Below, one piece after another: positions 18,732 to 27,501 of a stretch of 64,000 bases of DNA (the first letter of the stretch is position 1; each line of letters begins with the position of its first letter). The position numbers were made by a program, and so were the translations under genes. The notes below the pieces were generated by a model. It was not told the origin of the DNA. It ran no database searches and worked only from the letters and a program-made list of their open reading frames with translations. The DNA is from JABDJL01 sp047614505 (GTDB lineage Bacteria; Pseudomonadota; Gammaproteobacteria; Xanthomonadales; SZUA-36), in contig JBLHGQ010000001.1 of the NCBI GenBank assembly GCA_047614505.1, positions 62,001-126,000 of the forward strand. Reading direction: 5' to 3'.

Positions 18732-19511
18732 TTGTCTTGGCTTAGGCTGGTCCTCCTGTCGATTGTATTATCCACGCTGGCAAATCCAGCGTGGAGTCAT
18801 CCGGATTTATTGGCGCAGATCGAAGCTTTGGATTTGAAAATTCAAGAGCAGGCCAATAACGTTGACTTGCTGATTAAACGCGGTGATTTACATCGTCGAC
18901 ATCAGGACTACTCAGCTGCTACCAGGGATTTCGAAGCAGCCAGAAAGACTGAACCTACTCATTCAGTATTGGATTTTTACCAGGGTCGCCTATTGCTTGA
19001 ACTTGGAAAGCTCGCTGGAGCAGAAGACTACCTTTCGCGTTATGTGAAATCTCATCCCGAACACGCAAAAGCGTGGATACTACGCGGCGAGGCCAGCATT
19101 GGTCTCAATAACCCCCTGAAAGCAAACGAGTATTTCAGTCAGGCAATCCAGAGGTCAAAATCACCTTCTCCGGATATGTACCGCCAACAGATTTTATCGC
19201 TTGTTGTGATCGGTCACTCAAAGTTTCCGGCTGCACTTCAGGCAGTCAATAACGGTTTGCAGCAATTTGGCATTGAAGTCACATTGTTGGGCTTGGGTGT
19301 TGATATTTCACTTGCCAGCAATCAGCTCACACAAGCACAACTTTATCTCGATATGTTGCCAAAACCATTGTTTAAATTACCGCAATGGAAGGAGCGCTTG
19401 AACAGGGTAGATTGTTTGGCAGCAAATGATCAAAGCACTGCGCAACACTGCATCACGCAAGCCAAGGGAAGACTTGCAAGCCAGATAAACGTGTTTATAA
19501 ATTCTTACTAA
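18732..19511 (+). CDS. Exported TPR-repeat protein
   Basis: A TTG at 18732 gives a clear signal peptide (SWLRLVLLSIVLSTLANPAWSH) only 11 bp after the previous stop, so it is probably co-transcribed with the giant secreted protein. The 259 residues contain at least three TPR motifs: LIKRGDLHRRHQDYSAATRD, DFYQGRLLLELGKLAGAEDY and AWILRGEASIGLNNPLKANE. The product is a periplasmic scaffold. The coupling suggests it aids assembly, export or localisation of its neighbour, which is inference from position only. Confidence 0.82.
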   Translation: MSWLRLVLLSIVLSTLANPAWSHPDLLAQIEALDLKIQEQANNVDLLIKRGDLHRRHQDYSAATRDFEAARKTEPTHSVLDFYQGRLLLELGKLAGAEDYLSRYVKSHPEHAKAWILRGEASIGLNNPLKANEYFSQAIQRSKSPSPDMYRQQILSLVVIGHSKFPAALQAVNNGLQQFGIEVTLLGLGVDISLASNQLTQAQLYLDMLPKPLFKLPQWKERLNRVDCLAANDQSTAQHCITQAKGRLASQINVFINSY

Positions 19512-19565
19512 GCTGCTAAGCCAAGAGTTTCGGGCTTACTATCTGGATTCTGGTCCCGGGGCACA

Positions 19566-20411
19566 TTAACCCTGATCCATATACGATTTATTTTCCTCAA
19601 TTAATTTGATGAACTGCTCCAGTTCTTGCGAATCAATATTTGCTGTTTCCGCTTCACCCGGATACTGGCCCGCCTTGACATCGGCACGAAAGGCAGACAA
19701 AGCACGAACTCTTTCAGCATTAACTTGAGCATGTAATGCGGCCAAATCGCCATATGAGCGGGCATGTCGTGGCTGCCGGGGGCTTTCACCACAAATATCT
19801 GAAGTAAAGAGGAAAATCACATCGGCATCAGGTCCGGAGCCGAGTGAAATAGTCGCAAGGCCCGAGCGCTGATTGATTACACTCATCACCGCTGCTGGAA
19901 TTAACTCACACTCCACGGCAAACGCACCGGCCTCTTCAAGTCGGTGAAATTGATCCATGAGGGAAATAGCTTCTTTGGCAGTTTTACCAACTGCACGCAC
20001 GCCACCATATAAAGTAGATTTTTTCGGGACGAACCCCAAATGTCCCATTACCGGGATGTCTTCATCAGCGATGCGGCGAACGGCCTGGAACCGGCGAGCG
20101 GTAATTACGGCATCAGCTCCGTCTGACAGGGCTTTGTAGGCAGTGCCGAGCAGATCGTCATCGCTTACTGCCCCGGAGAAATCTATCGCTGCGGTGATAA
20201 AAACCTTGTTTGATCCTTCACGAAGCGCTGGCACAAAATCCGACATGCACACCACCATTTCAATACCCGCTGCTTCGGCTGCTGCAGCCTCAGCAGCACT
20301 TGAAGCTGTTACCTGAGATAACGGTGTGTCGCGACTCTTTTGCGCGACAATATCGGCGACCGTAACCGTTCGTATAACATCACGTCCGTTGTAATCAAGA
20401 ATTCGCGGCAT
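19566..20411 (-). CDS. PanB-like ketopantoate hydroxymethyltransferase family protein
   Basis: This 281-residue TIM-barrel protein matches the PanB superfamily. Relevant blocks are VMGHLGFVPK (PanB usually has VMGHLGLTPQ), GAFAVECELIP (usually GAFAVVLECVP) and ISLGSGPDADVIFLFTSDI. It differs clearly from housekeeping PanB sequences and lacks a neighbouring panC, so it may use a different keto acid with methylene-THF or act in a PEP-mutase-like way. The start ATG at 20411 begins MPRILDYNGRDV. It is transcribed alone. Confidence 0.78.
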   Translation of the reverse strand: MPRILDYNGRDVIRTVTVADIVAQKSRDTPLSQVTASSAAEAAAAEAAGIEMVVCMSDFVPALREGSNKVFITAAIDFSGAVSDDDLLGTAYKALSDGADAVITARRFQAVRRIADEDIPVMGHLGFVPKKSTLYGGVRAVGKTAKEAISLMDQFHRLEEAGAFAVECELIPAAVMSVINQRSGLATISLGSGPDADVIFLFTSDICGESPRQPRHARSYGDLAALHAQVNAERVRALSAFRADVKAGQYPGEAETANIDSQELEQFIKLIEENKSYMDQG

Positions 20412-20484
20412 TCGTCAGTATCTTCTTCAGAAACAGATCCTGAATGCTAGCACAAAGGCAATTACATGCTGTATTGGTCCAGCT

Positions 20485-21051
20485 TCAGGGTTTAACCGCT
20501 GTTTCCAGGATTTGAAACAACTCCGGGCGATGCTCTCGAACTTCGGCTTCTGTTAGCCCTTCCAGCGAATGTGGGAATTTCAGCCACTGCGTAGTTTCGT
20601 GTAGATAGTAGTCGGGTATACGCCCGGTTTGATTACGTGATGGTTTGTAGTAGGGAACTGCGATGCGAATATCCTCAGGAGTGTTGCGACGGGCTTTAGC
20701 CCGCAAACCATCGATCAAGGCTTCAATCGTATGTCCGGTGTCAAATACGTCATCCACAATCAGCAAACGGTCATTGTGGGTCACGGTTTTAATCAGATAA
20801 TTCATACCGTATAGCGTTACTTCCGGTGCCTGACCATCAATGCCGCTATAGGATGAGGTGCGAATCGCAATGTGATCGGCGGTGATGCCTTTGAAGGATA
20901 AAAATTCCTGTACGGCAATACCGATTGGTGCCGCCCCACGCCACAAAGCAAGAATGAAACTTGGCCGAAAGCCACTTTCAAAAATATTTGAGCCAAGTAG
21001 GAATGAGTCTTCCAATAGTGACTGCGCGCTGATGTAACGTTTTTCCACCAT
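20485..21051 (-). CDS. Phosphoribosyltransferase (paralogue 1 of a divergent pair)
   Basis: I take the ATG at 21051 (MVEKRYISAQ), preceded by AGGACAG; 12 more codons are open upstream. The product is 188 residues of type I PRTase fold with the PRPP loop LLIVDDVFDTGHT intact, a short hood FILALWRGAAP, and a C-terminal PDYYLHETTQWLKFPH. It probably transfers ribose-5-phosphate from PRPP to a purine base. It lies head to head with a paralogue at 21133 and downstream of the NCS1 permease region, which fits base salvage. Confidence 0.85.
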   Translation of the reverse strand: MVEKRYISAQSLLEDSFLLGSNIFESGFRPSFILALWRGAAPIGIAVQEFLSFKGITADHIAIRTSSYSGIDGQAPEVTLYGMNYLIKTVTHNDRLLIVDDVFDTGHTIEALIDGLRAKARRNTPEDIRIAVPYYKPSRNQTGRIPDYYLHETTQWLKFPHSLEGLTEAEVREHRPELFQILETAVKP

Positions 21052-21132
21052 AAAGATGACTGTCCTATTTTCACGCTGGATATGCAAGTAGCTTATCGTG
21101 CATTTGCTTGCCCGATGTTAAGATCAACTCAA

Positions 21133-21705
21133 ATGGATACCAAGCAATTCATTAACGAACAGGATCTGCTGAACGACTCATTCCGGCTGGGAGTTCAGAT
21201 ATTCAATTCAGGCTTTAGGCCGACATTCCTGGTGGGATTGTGGCGCGGCGGTAGCTCGGTTGGCATCTATGTTCAAGAAGCCCTCCAATATCTGGGGGTT
21301 GAGACAGATCATATTGCCGTTCGCACTTCTTACAGTGGTGTGACTGCCTACGCGAAGATGGTTGAAAATTCCAAAGCCAACATCCGTGTTCACGGTACGC
21401 AGTATTTACTGGAAAGTCTCAAGGAGTCAGATAAATTATTATTGGTGGATGATGTATGCAGTTCAGGCTTGACTCTGCAGGTTGTATTGAACCGGCTGCG
21501 GCAAAGGCTGAAACGTAATATGCCGCGGGAGGTGAGAATTGCTACGGTTTGGAACAAACCTGCAAATAATCGTAGCGGCCAAACTCCGGACTTCTATGTA
21601 CATGAAACAGATGCCTGGCTGGTTCTACCTTATGAGCTAACCGGGTTGAGTGCTGAGGAAATTTCCCGACACAAGCCGTACATTGATACTGGGGATGAGG
21701 AGTAG
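21133..21705 (+). CDS. Phosphoribosyltransferase (paralogue 2, altered PRPP loop)
   Basis: This product of 190 residues aligns end to end with the divergent neighbour: SFRLGVQIFNSGFRPTFLVGLWRGG versus the same positions in paralogue 1, and PDFYVHETDAWLVLPYEL at the C-terminus. The PRPP loop reads LLLVDDVCSSGLT; the usual DTGxT part has become CSSGLT, so catalysis or base choice may differ. Starts at 21082 and 21115 are also open, but the former would overlap the neighbour's leader. The 81-bp gap between the two starts must hold both promoters. Confidence 0.82.
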   Translation: MDTKQFINEQDLLNDSFRLGVQIFNSGFRPTFLVGLWRGGSSVGIYVQEALQYLGVETDHIAVRTSYSGVTAYAKMVENSKANIRVHGTQYLLESLKESDKLLLVDDVCSSGLTLQVVLNRLRQRLKRNMPREVRIATVWNKPANNRSGQTPDFYVHETDAWLVLPYELTGLSAEEISRHKPYIDTGDEE

Positions 21706-21857
21706 AGGAGTGTCTGAGACGGAAGCTGTTTTACCGGAGTCTACAAGGGCGGAGGCAACAACTGCAGTGTGTAAACGTCAAAGGGCACGAACCAGCATCT
21801 GATTTAGATGTTCAAATCCAGAAAAGTCGAAGAAAACGGCCTGCCTCACTGAAATAA

Positions 21858-23327
21858 TTAGATGTTGGGCTTGACCAGTCGCGAGGTCGGGGCCACATTT
21901 TCGCCCGGTGTCCATTCATTGTCAGCCTTGACCCAAAACTTCATTCCCGCCCAATAGACAAATGCGGGCACCACGAATGCTGCGATTGAGGCAGGCACAA
22001 AACGGAACACTTCCCGGGCCTCATCAGTGAAGGGGTTATAGACCCAAAAATAAGTCAGCTGGCCTATGACAATGCAAACCAGGGCCAGAATATTGAAACC
22101 TTTGGTGTAATAATATTTCCCGGAAGGTGCAGCTTCAAATATAGATGGCAAATGAAAATGTTGCTTTCTCAAAAGGAAATAATCAACGAGCAGGACCCCG
22201 CCGACCGGCGCATGCATTGTTCCATTGTAGGCCAGAAAAACGTCACCCATATCGTACAGCTCATTTGGCCAGAATATGAAAAAGGCCAGCGGAACACAGC
22301 CGATCAGGATGATCATTTTCCAGCTTACTGTGTGAAGCCCGGGTATATGTCGCATGGCCAGGCCGCTGGCAAACAGTGATACAGATGTTGAAGTAATATT
22401 CGCGAGCGCAACGAACCCCAAGGACACTATTCCCATAACCACGCCGCCAAGCGGGACCATCCATTTGGTTGGATCGTCAGAGCCGACCACCAGGCCGGAG
22501 AACAGGGCAATCGAACACACAATACCTGTCATAAAACCAAGTTGAATCACGTGTGGATAGATCGCATTGCGGCGTGTTTTGGTATTGCGGGCGAGAAAAC
22601 CGATACCTCCCCACCATGACATTCCAGATGCAATTCCAAGTTCAACAGCAATGGCATAGTTAAGCCAATCGCTTTCCAATGGATCCAATGGTGGTGCTGC
22701 AAGAATCTCACTCCAGCCATGGGACTTGATCAGCATATAAAACATAAATGAAACAACGATGATCAATGCCGGTGTAATAATGGAGTTAAAAATGCTCAGT
22801 AAGTGGACCCCGCGGGTGGTAATGATATAGGTAAGCCATAGGCCCAACGCAACACCTGCTCCAACCAGCCACTCGGGCGCTTGATAGCCCAGCGCTTCAA
22901 CAACATTCACTATGCCATTTCCGAACATGACGAGAATCAGGCCGGACCATCCGAGCATGTTTATCAGGTAAAAAATTAGAACAATCTTTGCACCATTCTG
23001 ACCGAATGCAGGCTTACAAAAGTCGATTTGCTCAATGCCATAGCGGTGGCAGCCCATTGATAGGGAAGAACTCATAAGAAAAACACCGATCAGGTTGCCT
23101 GCAACTAGACACACAACGCCTTCCACCGCTCCAACATAGGAAGCGGTGAAACCACCAGTAATAAAACACCAGGTGGCAACTGCATAGGCAAAAGCAGTCA
23201 AGTGAGCACTGCTGGTGGTGTATTCGCGTTCATTTGGCAGTAAAGGATCCCGCCCGTATACGCTTAAAAGTTCATCATTGGCAGAACTGTGTGCCATATG
23301 GCCTTTGTCGCGCTTATCGTTGCTCAT
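21858..23327 (-). CDS. NCS1 family purine/pyrimidine (cytosine permease-like) transporter
   Basis: This 489-residue inner-membrane transporter has about 12 hydrophobic segments and the NCS1/cytosine-permease pattern: GCHRYGIEQIDFCKPAFGQNG near the N-terminal third, IASGMSWWGGIGFLARNTKTR in the middle, and GGVLLVDYFLLRK. It would import a nucleobase or related compound by cation symport. Its ATG overlaps the TGA of a 56-residue membrane protein gene (ATGA), indicating translational coupling. Phosphoribosyltransferases lie just downstream, which supports base uptake followed by salvage. Confidence 0.88.
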   Translation of the reverse strand: MSNDKRDKGHMAHSSANDELLSVYGRDPLLPNEREYTTSSAHLTAFAYAVATWCFITGGFTASYVGAVEGVVCLVAGNLIGVFLMSSSLSMGCHRYGIEQIDFCKPAFGQNGAKIVLIFYLINMLGWSGLILVMFGNGIVNVVEALGYQAPEWLVGAGVALGLWLTYIITTRGVHLLSIFNSIITPALIIVVSFMFYMLIKSHGWSEILAAPPLDPLESDWLNYAIAVELGIASGMSWWGGIGFLARNTKTRRNAIYPHVIQLGFMTGIVCSIALFSGLVVGSDDPTKWMVPLGGVVMGIVSLGFVALANITSTSVSLFASGLAMRHIPGLHTVSWKMIILIGCVPLAFFIFWPNELYDMGDVFLAYNGTMHAPVGGVLLVDYFLLRKQHFHLPSIFEAAPSGKYYYTKGFNILALVCIVIGQLTYFWVYNPFTDEAREVFRFVPASIAAFVVPAFVYWAGMKFWVKADNEWTPGENVAPTSRLVKPNI

Positions 23328-23494
23328 CGTGCTGCAACCATGGCAATGACGGGAATCACAACTGAAATTATGATCAAGATGACCCAGTCAATCCCGGTGA
23401 AAGTCCCGAGTTCGGCATCCCCCATATCCTGCATCCTGTTGATGCGTTGCTCCAGAGCCTGCACCATTTCTTTTTCATTTTTCTCGTTGAGCAT
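23324..23494 (-). CDS. 56-residue single-pass membrane protein coupled to the NCS1 permease
   Basis: The reverse strand from the ATG at 23494 reads a soluble, charged half (MLNEKNEKEMVQALEQRINR, a short helix) and then one membrane segment (IDWVILIIISVVIPVIAMVAAR). The TGA at 23324-23326 overlaps the permease ATG at 23327, a classic coupled arrangement. A possible AGGAAG lies upstream. By analogy with small subunits of other symporters (DUF4212, DUF485), it may be an accessory subunit, but I do not recognise its family. Confidence 0.7.
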   Translation of the reverse strand: MLNEKNEKEMVQALEQRINRMQDMGDAELGTFTGIDWVILIIISVVIPVIAMVAAR

Positions 23495-23816
23495 GCCGCT
23501 GTCTTCCTAATGCCGGATGGTTTGTGACCGATATTATTCTCGACTTAATGTAATTGCGCCACATCTGTTTAGTAAATAACAAAAAAAACAACGCTGCAAA
23601 TTTGTTTGTGGCCAAAGATTAACGACCATTAAATCATATCTTATTGTTATTGCGGGATAAAAACAAACTTCATCTGACCATATTTTCAATAAGAAAACAT
23701 TTGCATATTTGCGTATTAAGCATAAAATTCCGCCACTTTTTTAAAATAAATAAAGACGTTGGCACAGCAGCCAATTTAATTTTCATCAATGTACGGTTAC
23801 AAAGGAAAATCGATAT
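23495..23816. other. AT-rich divergent intergenic region
   Basis: This 322-bp gap separates the small membrane protein/permease operon (leftward) from the decarboxylase gene (rightward). It is strongly A/T-rich with several poly-A and poly-T runs. I see one promoter-like pair facing right (23701-23728) and no RNA gene or convincing long inverted repeat. Confidence 0.6.
23701..23728 (+). promoter_or_regulatory. Candidate sigma-70 promoter for the decarboxylase gene
   Basis: TTGCAT (23701-23706) is followed after 16 bases by TAAAAT (23723-23728), both one to two mismatches from consensus, 88 bases before the TTG start at 23817. Confidence 0.35.
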
Positions 23817-25019
23817 TTGAACAACATCACGGTTGTTGGGAAACAGGAAGAGGCGCCTTATCGTCAATTCATTGAATCATACGGTTCACCCTTGCTGGTC
23901 CTTGACTGCGAAGCATTGCGGCAACACTACCAGAAGCTCAAAAGAGCATTGCCTGGCGTAGAACTGTTCTTTGCAATCAAGTCCATGCCGGTAGAGCAAG
24001 CGCTGATTACGCTGGCCTCAGAAGGTGCAAGTTTCGACATTGCAACCAGCGGTGAAATCGACATGTTACGCAAAATTGGCGTTCAGTCTTCACGCACGGT
24101 TCATACCCATCCTATTAAACGCGACATTGATATTCGAGATGCGCTTACTTTCGGCTGCAAGACATTCGTTGTGGACAATATTGATGAATTGCAGAAATTT
24201 GTGCCCTGGTCAAAGAATGTTGAAATCCTGTTGCGTGTTTCTTTCAGAGGCAAGGACGCTGCTTGTGATCTGTCGCGTAAATTTGGTTGTGGCGTACAAA
24301 AAGTTTTGTTCCTACTAGAAGAGGCAAGCAGGCTGGGAATCAAGGTCAAAGGTTTGAGTTTTCACGTAGGTTCGCAGTCGATGACACCGGATGGGCACAT
24401 TGAAGCAATCAATGCCTGCCGTGAATTTTTCATGGATTCAACGCTCTGCGGTACTGAACACCTGACCATGCTTGATATCGGCGGTGGATTTCCGGCAGAT
24501 TATCAGCGAAGCGGGTTCGACCTGGAAGCGTTCTGTGCCCCTATTGTTCACGCCCTTGCTGAGTATCCTGCCCACGTTCGGATTATTGCCGAACCCGGCC
24601 GTGTGCTGTCTGCGCCATGCATGACTTCCATTTGCACCGTGGTCGGCAAAGCGGAACGTGCAGAAGAGCAATGGTACTACCTGGATGATGGTGTGTACGG
24701 CGGATACAGTGGAATTGTCTACGATCATGGCTGCTACCCCCTGACCTTGTTCAGTGATGGAGAATGCAGTTACCCCAGCGTGCTGGCGGGCCCGACTTGC
24801 GACAGTATTGACATCGTGCAGGAGACCACAAATCTTCCCCTTCTGCAGATTGGCGATATTCTCGTCGGCGAGCAAATGGGAGCTTATTCCATTGCAACTG
24901 CCTCGGAATTCAATTCCATTCCGAAGCCGAAACTGGTGGTCATCAACTCTTCAAAACCACTGGCCTATGCACAGGAAGAAAGAACCAGGTTTAAACCTGT
25001 TGTTGCAGCGGTAAATTGA
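23817..25019 (+). CDS. PLP-dependent ornithine/diaminopimelate-type (fold III) decarboxylase
   Basis: A TTG start at 23817 follows AAAGGAAAA; the product is 400 residues. The PLP lysine is in FFAIKSMP (Lys55). Other family points are FHVGSQ, LDIGGGFPADY, AEPGRVLSAP and the catalytic GPTCDSID from the neighbouring subunit. The pattern is closest to eukaryote-type ornithine decarboxylases, so putrescine from ornithine (or cadaverine from lysine) is the likely product. It precedes the TonB receptor by 68 bp. A PuuA-like synthetase lies beyond it, suggesting a polyamine theme. Confidence 0.88.
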   Translation: MNNITVVGKQEEAPYRQFIESYGSPLLVLDCEALRQHYQKLKRALPGVELFFAIKSMPVEQALITLASEGASFDIATSGEIDMLRKIGVQSSRTVHTHPIKRDIDIRDALTFGCKTFVVDNIDELQKFVPWSKNVEILLRVSFRGKDAACDLSRKFGCGVQKVLFLLEEASRLGIKVKGLSFHVGSQSMTPDGHIEAINACREFFMDSTLCGTEHLTMLDIGGGFPADYQRSGFDLEAFCAPIVHALAEYPAHVRIIAEPGRVLSAPCMTSICTVVGKAERAEEQWYYLDDGVYGGYSGIVYDHGCYPLTLFSDGECSYPSVLAGPTCDSIDIVQETTNLPLLQIGDILVGEQMGAYSIATASEFNSIPKPKLVVINSSKPLAYAQEERTRFKPVVAAVN

Positions 25020-25087
25020 AGTTGCAAAAACGCTGAAATTTTCGATTGATCATAAATTTGGTCTGTCATTTACCAGGAGTAACGCTA

Positions 25088-27412
25088 ATGAATGGTTCCA
25101 TCTCAAAATTACCTTCAATTGTGCTTGCCGTAACACTATGGCCGTTCATGTCGGTAATTGCACAGACGACTCAAGAAAGTGAACAAAACAGTTCCGGTAT
25201 TGAGGAAGTTGTCGTCACAGCTCAAAAACGTGAGCAGTCTTTGCAGGATGTTCCGATTTCTGTTTCGGCATTCACGGGCGAGTTTTTAAACAATGCGCAT
25301 ATGGGTGACGTTCGGGGACTGGTAGATTTTACGCCCGGTTTTAGTGGTCGTACCGAAGACAGCTTCACTGATGCCTTGGCTATGCGCGGCATTGTAACCA
25401 ATGATTTTGGAATTGGTGGCGACCCGTCAGTCGCGGTATTTGTAGATGGTATCTGGACTGGTCGAACAGGTGGTGTGCAGACTGCGTTCTATGATATTGA
25501 ACGTGCCGAGGTGGTCAAAGGCCCTCAGGGAACATTGTTCGGTCGTAATGCTATTGCCGGTGCAGTGAGCATCATCAACAAGCGGCCGATCGATGAGTTT
25601 GAAGCCAGAGTAGAATTGACAGCGGCAGAGTTTTCTCACTTTGAGGCCACGGCAACGGTCAATCAGCCAATTAATGATCAATGGGCTTTTCGTGGCAGCG
25701 TCTATTCTTTTAGCAATGACGGGTATCTGAAGAATAACCAGGGCGGTAGTGATCTGGGTTTTCATGACGTGAATTCAACCCGCATGGCCCTGGGTTACAC
25801 AGGGGATGATCTAAACGCTGTATTTACCGTTGCTTACGAAGACCGCGAGCAGGATCCTTCAGTTTACTGGATACCTGCAGACGGGCTTCCCAGGGACAGG
25901 GTCAATACCGATCTGGCTGACAAGGGTTTTGATATGTCCGAGATCTTTGAATTCAGGGCTAATGTGACATTGGATATGAAGAATGACTATTCCCTGACTT
26001 CACTAACTGGCTACAAAACCTATGAATTCGACTACCTTGAAGACTACGACGGCGGCCCTGAACGGGTGAATGATTATCGTCAACTCAATAAAATTGACTA
26101 TTTTAGCCAGGAATTGCGCCTTAACTCGCCTTCAGACAGCAATGTCATCTGGTTCGCCGGTGCGAGTGTATACCAGGAAAAGATTGATGGATTCTTTGAG
26201 TTCATTTATGACGAAGATGCAATGTGTCGTGCGATCGGCAGATCAGATTCTCCGGATTTTGATGGACCTGTTGCTGGTTGCGATGATGAAAATTTTGAAA
26301 CCTATTGGGAAGATGATATTGATCCCGCAGATTTGTTAACTGGCAAAGCAGAACAAAGCTTTGTGAATGTCGACAGCAAAGGTTGGGCTCTTTATGGAGA
26401 TTTTACTTTTGATGTAAGGGATGATCTGGAGTTGACCCTGGGTGCCCGCTATACCTACGACGAAAAGAAAATTCAAAGTACCGTTCTGGACAGTGGAGGA
26501 GCTCTGGGTAATAACTTCAATTATGAGTTTTATACCAATGGATACGTCGGGGACAAAGCAGATTGGAGTGAGTTTACACCACGCCTGGCATTGACCTGGT
26601 CAGTTAATGATGAGACATCGCTTTATTTCACTGCTTCTCAGGGCTATAAATCTGGAGGATTTGCAACATTTGGTTTCGACATGCATGGTGAAGAGGTCGA
26701 TGAAAATGGCGCTGCCCCAGCAGGGACTACGCCGGTGAAATTCAACCCGGAAACGGTGGACAGTTATGAAGTTGGCGCAAAAATGCGTTTGCTGGACAAC
26801 ACAGTTCATTTAAATATTGCGTTGTTTAATTACCGTTATGAGGACTTGCAACTGGTTTATTTCGATAACGGGTCTTCGCTTGTAGCAAACGTCGGTAAGG
26901 CTGAAGGCAGTGGTGCAGAAGCAGATTTGCGCTGGGTTCCGAACAGGAATTGGGATGTTTATATGGGCGTTTCCTTTCTTGATACCGAAATCACTGATGC
27001 CAGGGATATAGAAGCGCTTGGTGCCTGTGGTGCATGCGCTGGCAAGAACCTCCCGTTTGCGCCAGAGTTCAGCGCCTCTTCACTGGTCAACTATTATCAC
27101 GCACTCGATTCCGGTGACCTGGTTTTTACAACGGAATTCGTCTATCAGGATGAAATGTTTGGCGGACCTGACAATATCCGGGACGCTGCAGTGAGCAGTT
27201 GGAGCGAATTTAACTTCAGGTTGGGCTTTCGCAGCGATGCTAATTGGCAAACTACATTGTGGGTGGAGAATGCTTTCGATGAAGAGTACTTTGAGCGTGG
27301 TTGGGAAAACGCCGATGCCGACAATCAGTATGGCTATGGTCTGTTCAATGAATTGGTTTGGCCCTCCAGGCCGCGTACTTTTGGTGTAACTTTTTCGCGG
27401 GATTGGCAATAA
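25088..27412 (+). CDS. TonB-dependent outer-membrane receptor
   Basis: The start at 25088 is preceded by AGGAG and opens a signal peptide (MNGSISKLPSIVLAVTLWPFMSVIAQ). Product of 774 residues. A TonB box-like EEVVVTAQKREQSLQDVPIS leads into the plug (VRGLVDFTPGFSG, VFVDGIWTGRTGG, AEVVKGPQGTLFGRNAIAGAVSI), and the 22-strand barrel ends with RPRTFGVTFSRDW, an aromatic C-terminus. It imports a large or scarce substrate in a TonB/ExbBD-driven way. It follows the decarboxylase by 68 bp; a shared substrate (amine, catechol or amino sugar) is possible but unproved. Confidence 0.92.
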   Translation: MNGSISKLPSIVLAVTLWPFMSVIAQTTQESEQNSSGIEEVVVTAQKREQSLQDVPISVSAFTGEFLNNAHMGDVRGLVDFTPGFSGRTEDSFTDALAMRGIVTNDFGIGGDPSVAVFVDGIWTGRTGGVQTAFYDIERAEVVKGPQGTLFGRNAIAGAVSIINKRPIDEFEARVELTAAEFSHFEATATVNQPINDQWAFRGSVYSFSNDGYLKNNQGGSDLGFHDVNSTRMALGYTGDDLNAVFTVAYEDREQDPSVYWIPADGLPRDRVNTDLADKGFDMSEIFEFRANVTLDMKNDYSLTSLTGYKTYEFDYLEDYDGGPERVNDYRQLNKIDYFSQELRLNSPSDSNVIWFAGASVYQEKIDGFFEFIYDEDAMCRAIGRSDSPDFDGPVAGCDDENFETYWEDDIDPADLLTGKAEQSFVNVDSKGWALYGDFTFDVRDDLELTLGARYTYDEKKIQSTVLDSGGALGNNFNYEFYTNGYVGDKADWSEFTPRLALTWSVNDETSLYFTASQGYKSGGFATFGFDMHGEEVDENGAAPAGTTPVKFNPETVDSYEVGAKMRLLDNTVHLNIALFNYRYEDLQLVYFDNGSSLVANVGKAEGSGAEADLRWVPNRNWDVYMGVSFLDTEITDARDIEALGACGACAGKNLPFAPEFSASSLVNYYHALDSGDLVFTTEFVYQDEMFGGPDNIRDAAVSSWSEFNFRLGFRSDANWQTTLWVENAFDEEYFERGWENADADNQYGYGLFNELVWPSRPRTFGVTFSRDWQ

Positions 27413-27423
27413 TTTTGTCATAA

Positions 27424-27455
27424 ACAAAAACCCGGACAATTGTCCGGGTTTTTGT
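27424..27455. terminator. Bidirectional rho-independent terminator
   Basis: A perfect palindrome has arms ACAAAAACCCGGACAA and TTGTCCGGGTTTTTGT. It sits between the convergent TonB receptor and glutamine synthetase genes, with A and T runs on the two arms, so it can stop both transcripts. Confidence 0.92.
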
Positions 27456-27501
27456 TGTCGCAATTAACACTCGAATTCAAGTGTGCAGTGTCAGTGGGTC
27501 A

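Noticed and set aside
21706..21857. Short Cys/Gly-rich reading (CFTGVYKGGGNNCSV) after the second phosphoribosyltransferase
   Set aside because: Only 15-16 residues without a start codon or homologue I can name; may be chance.
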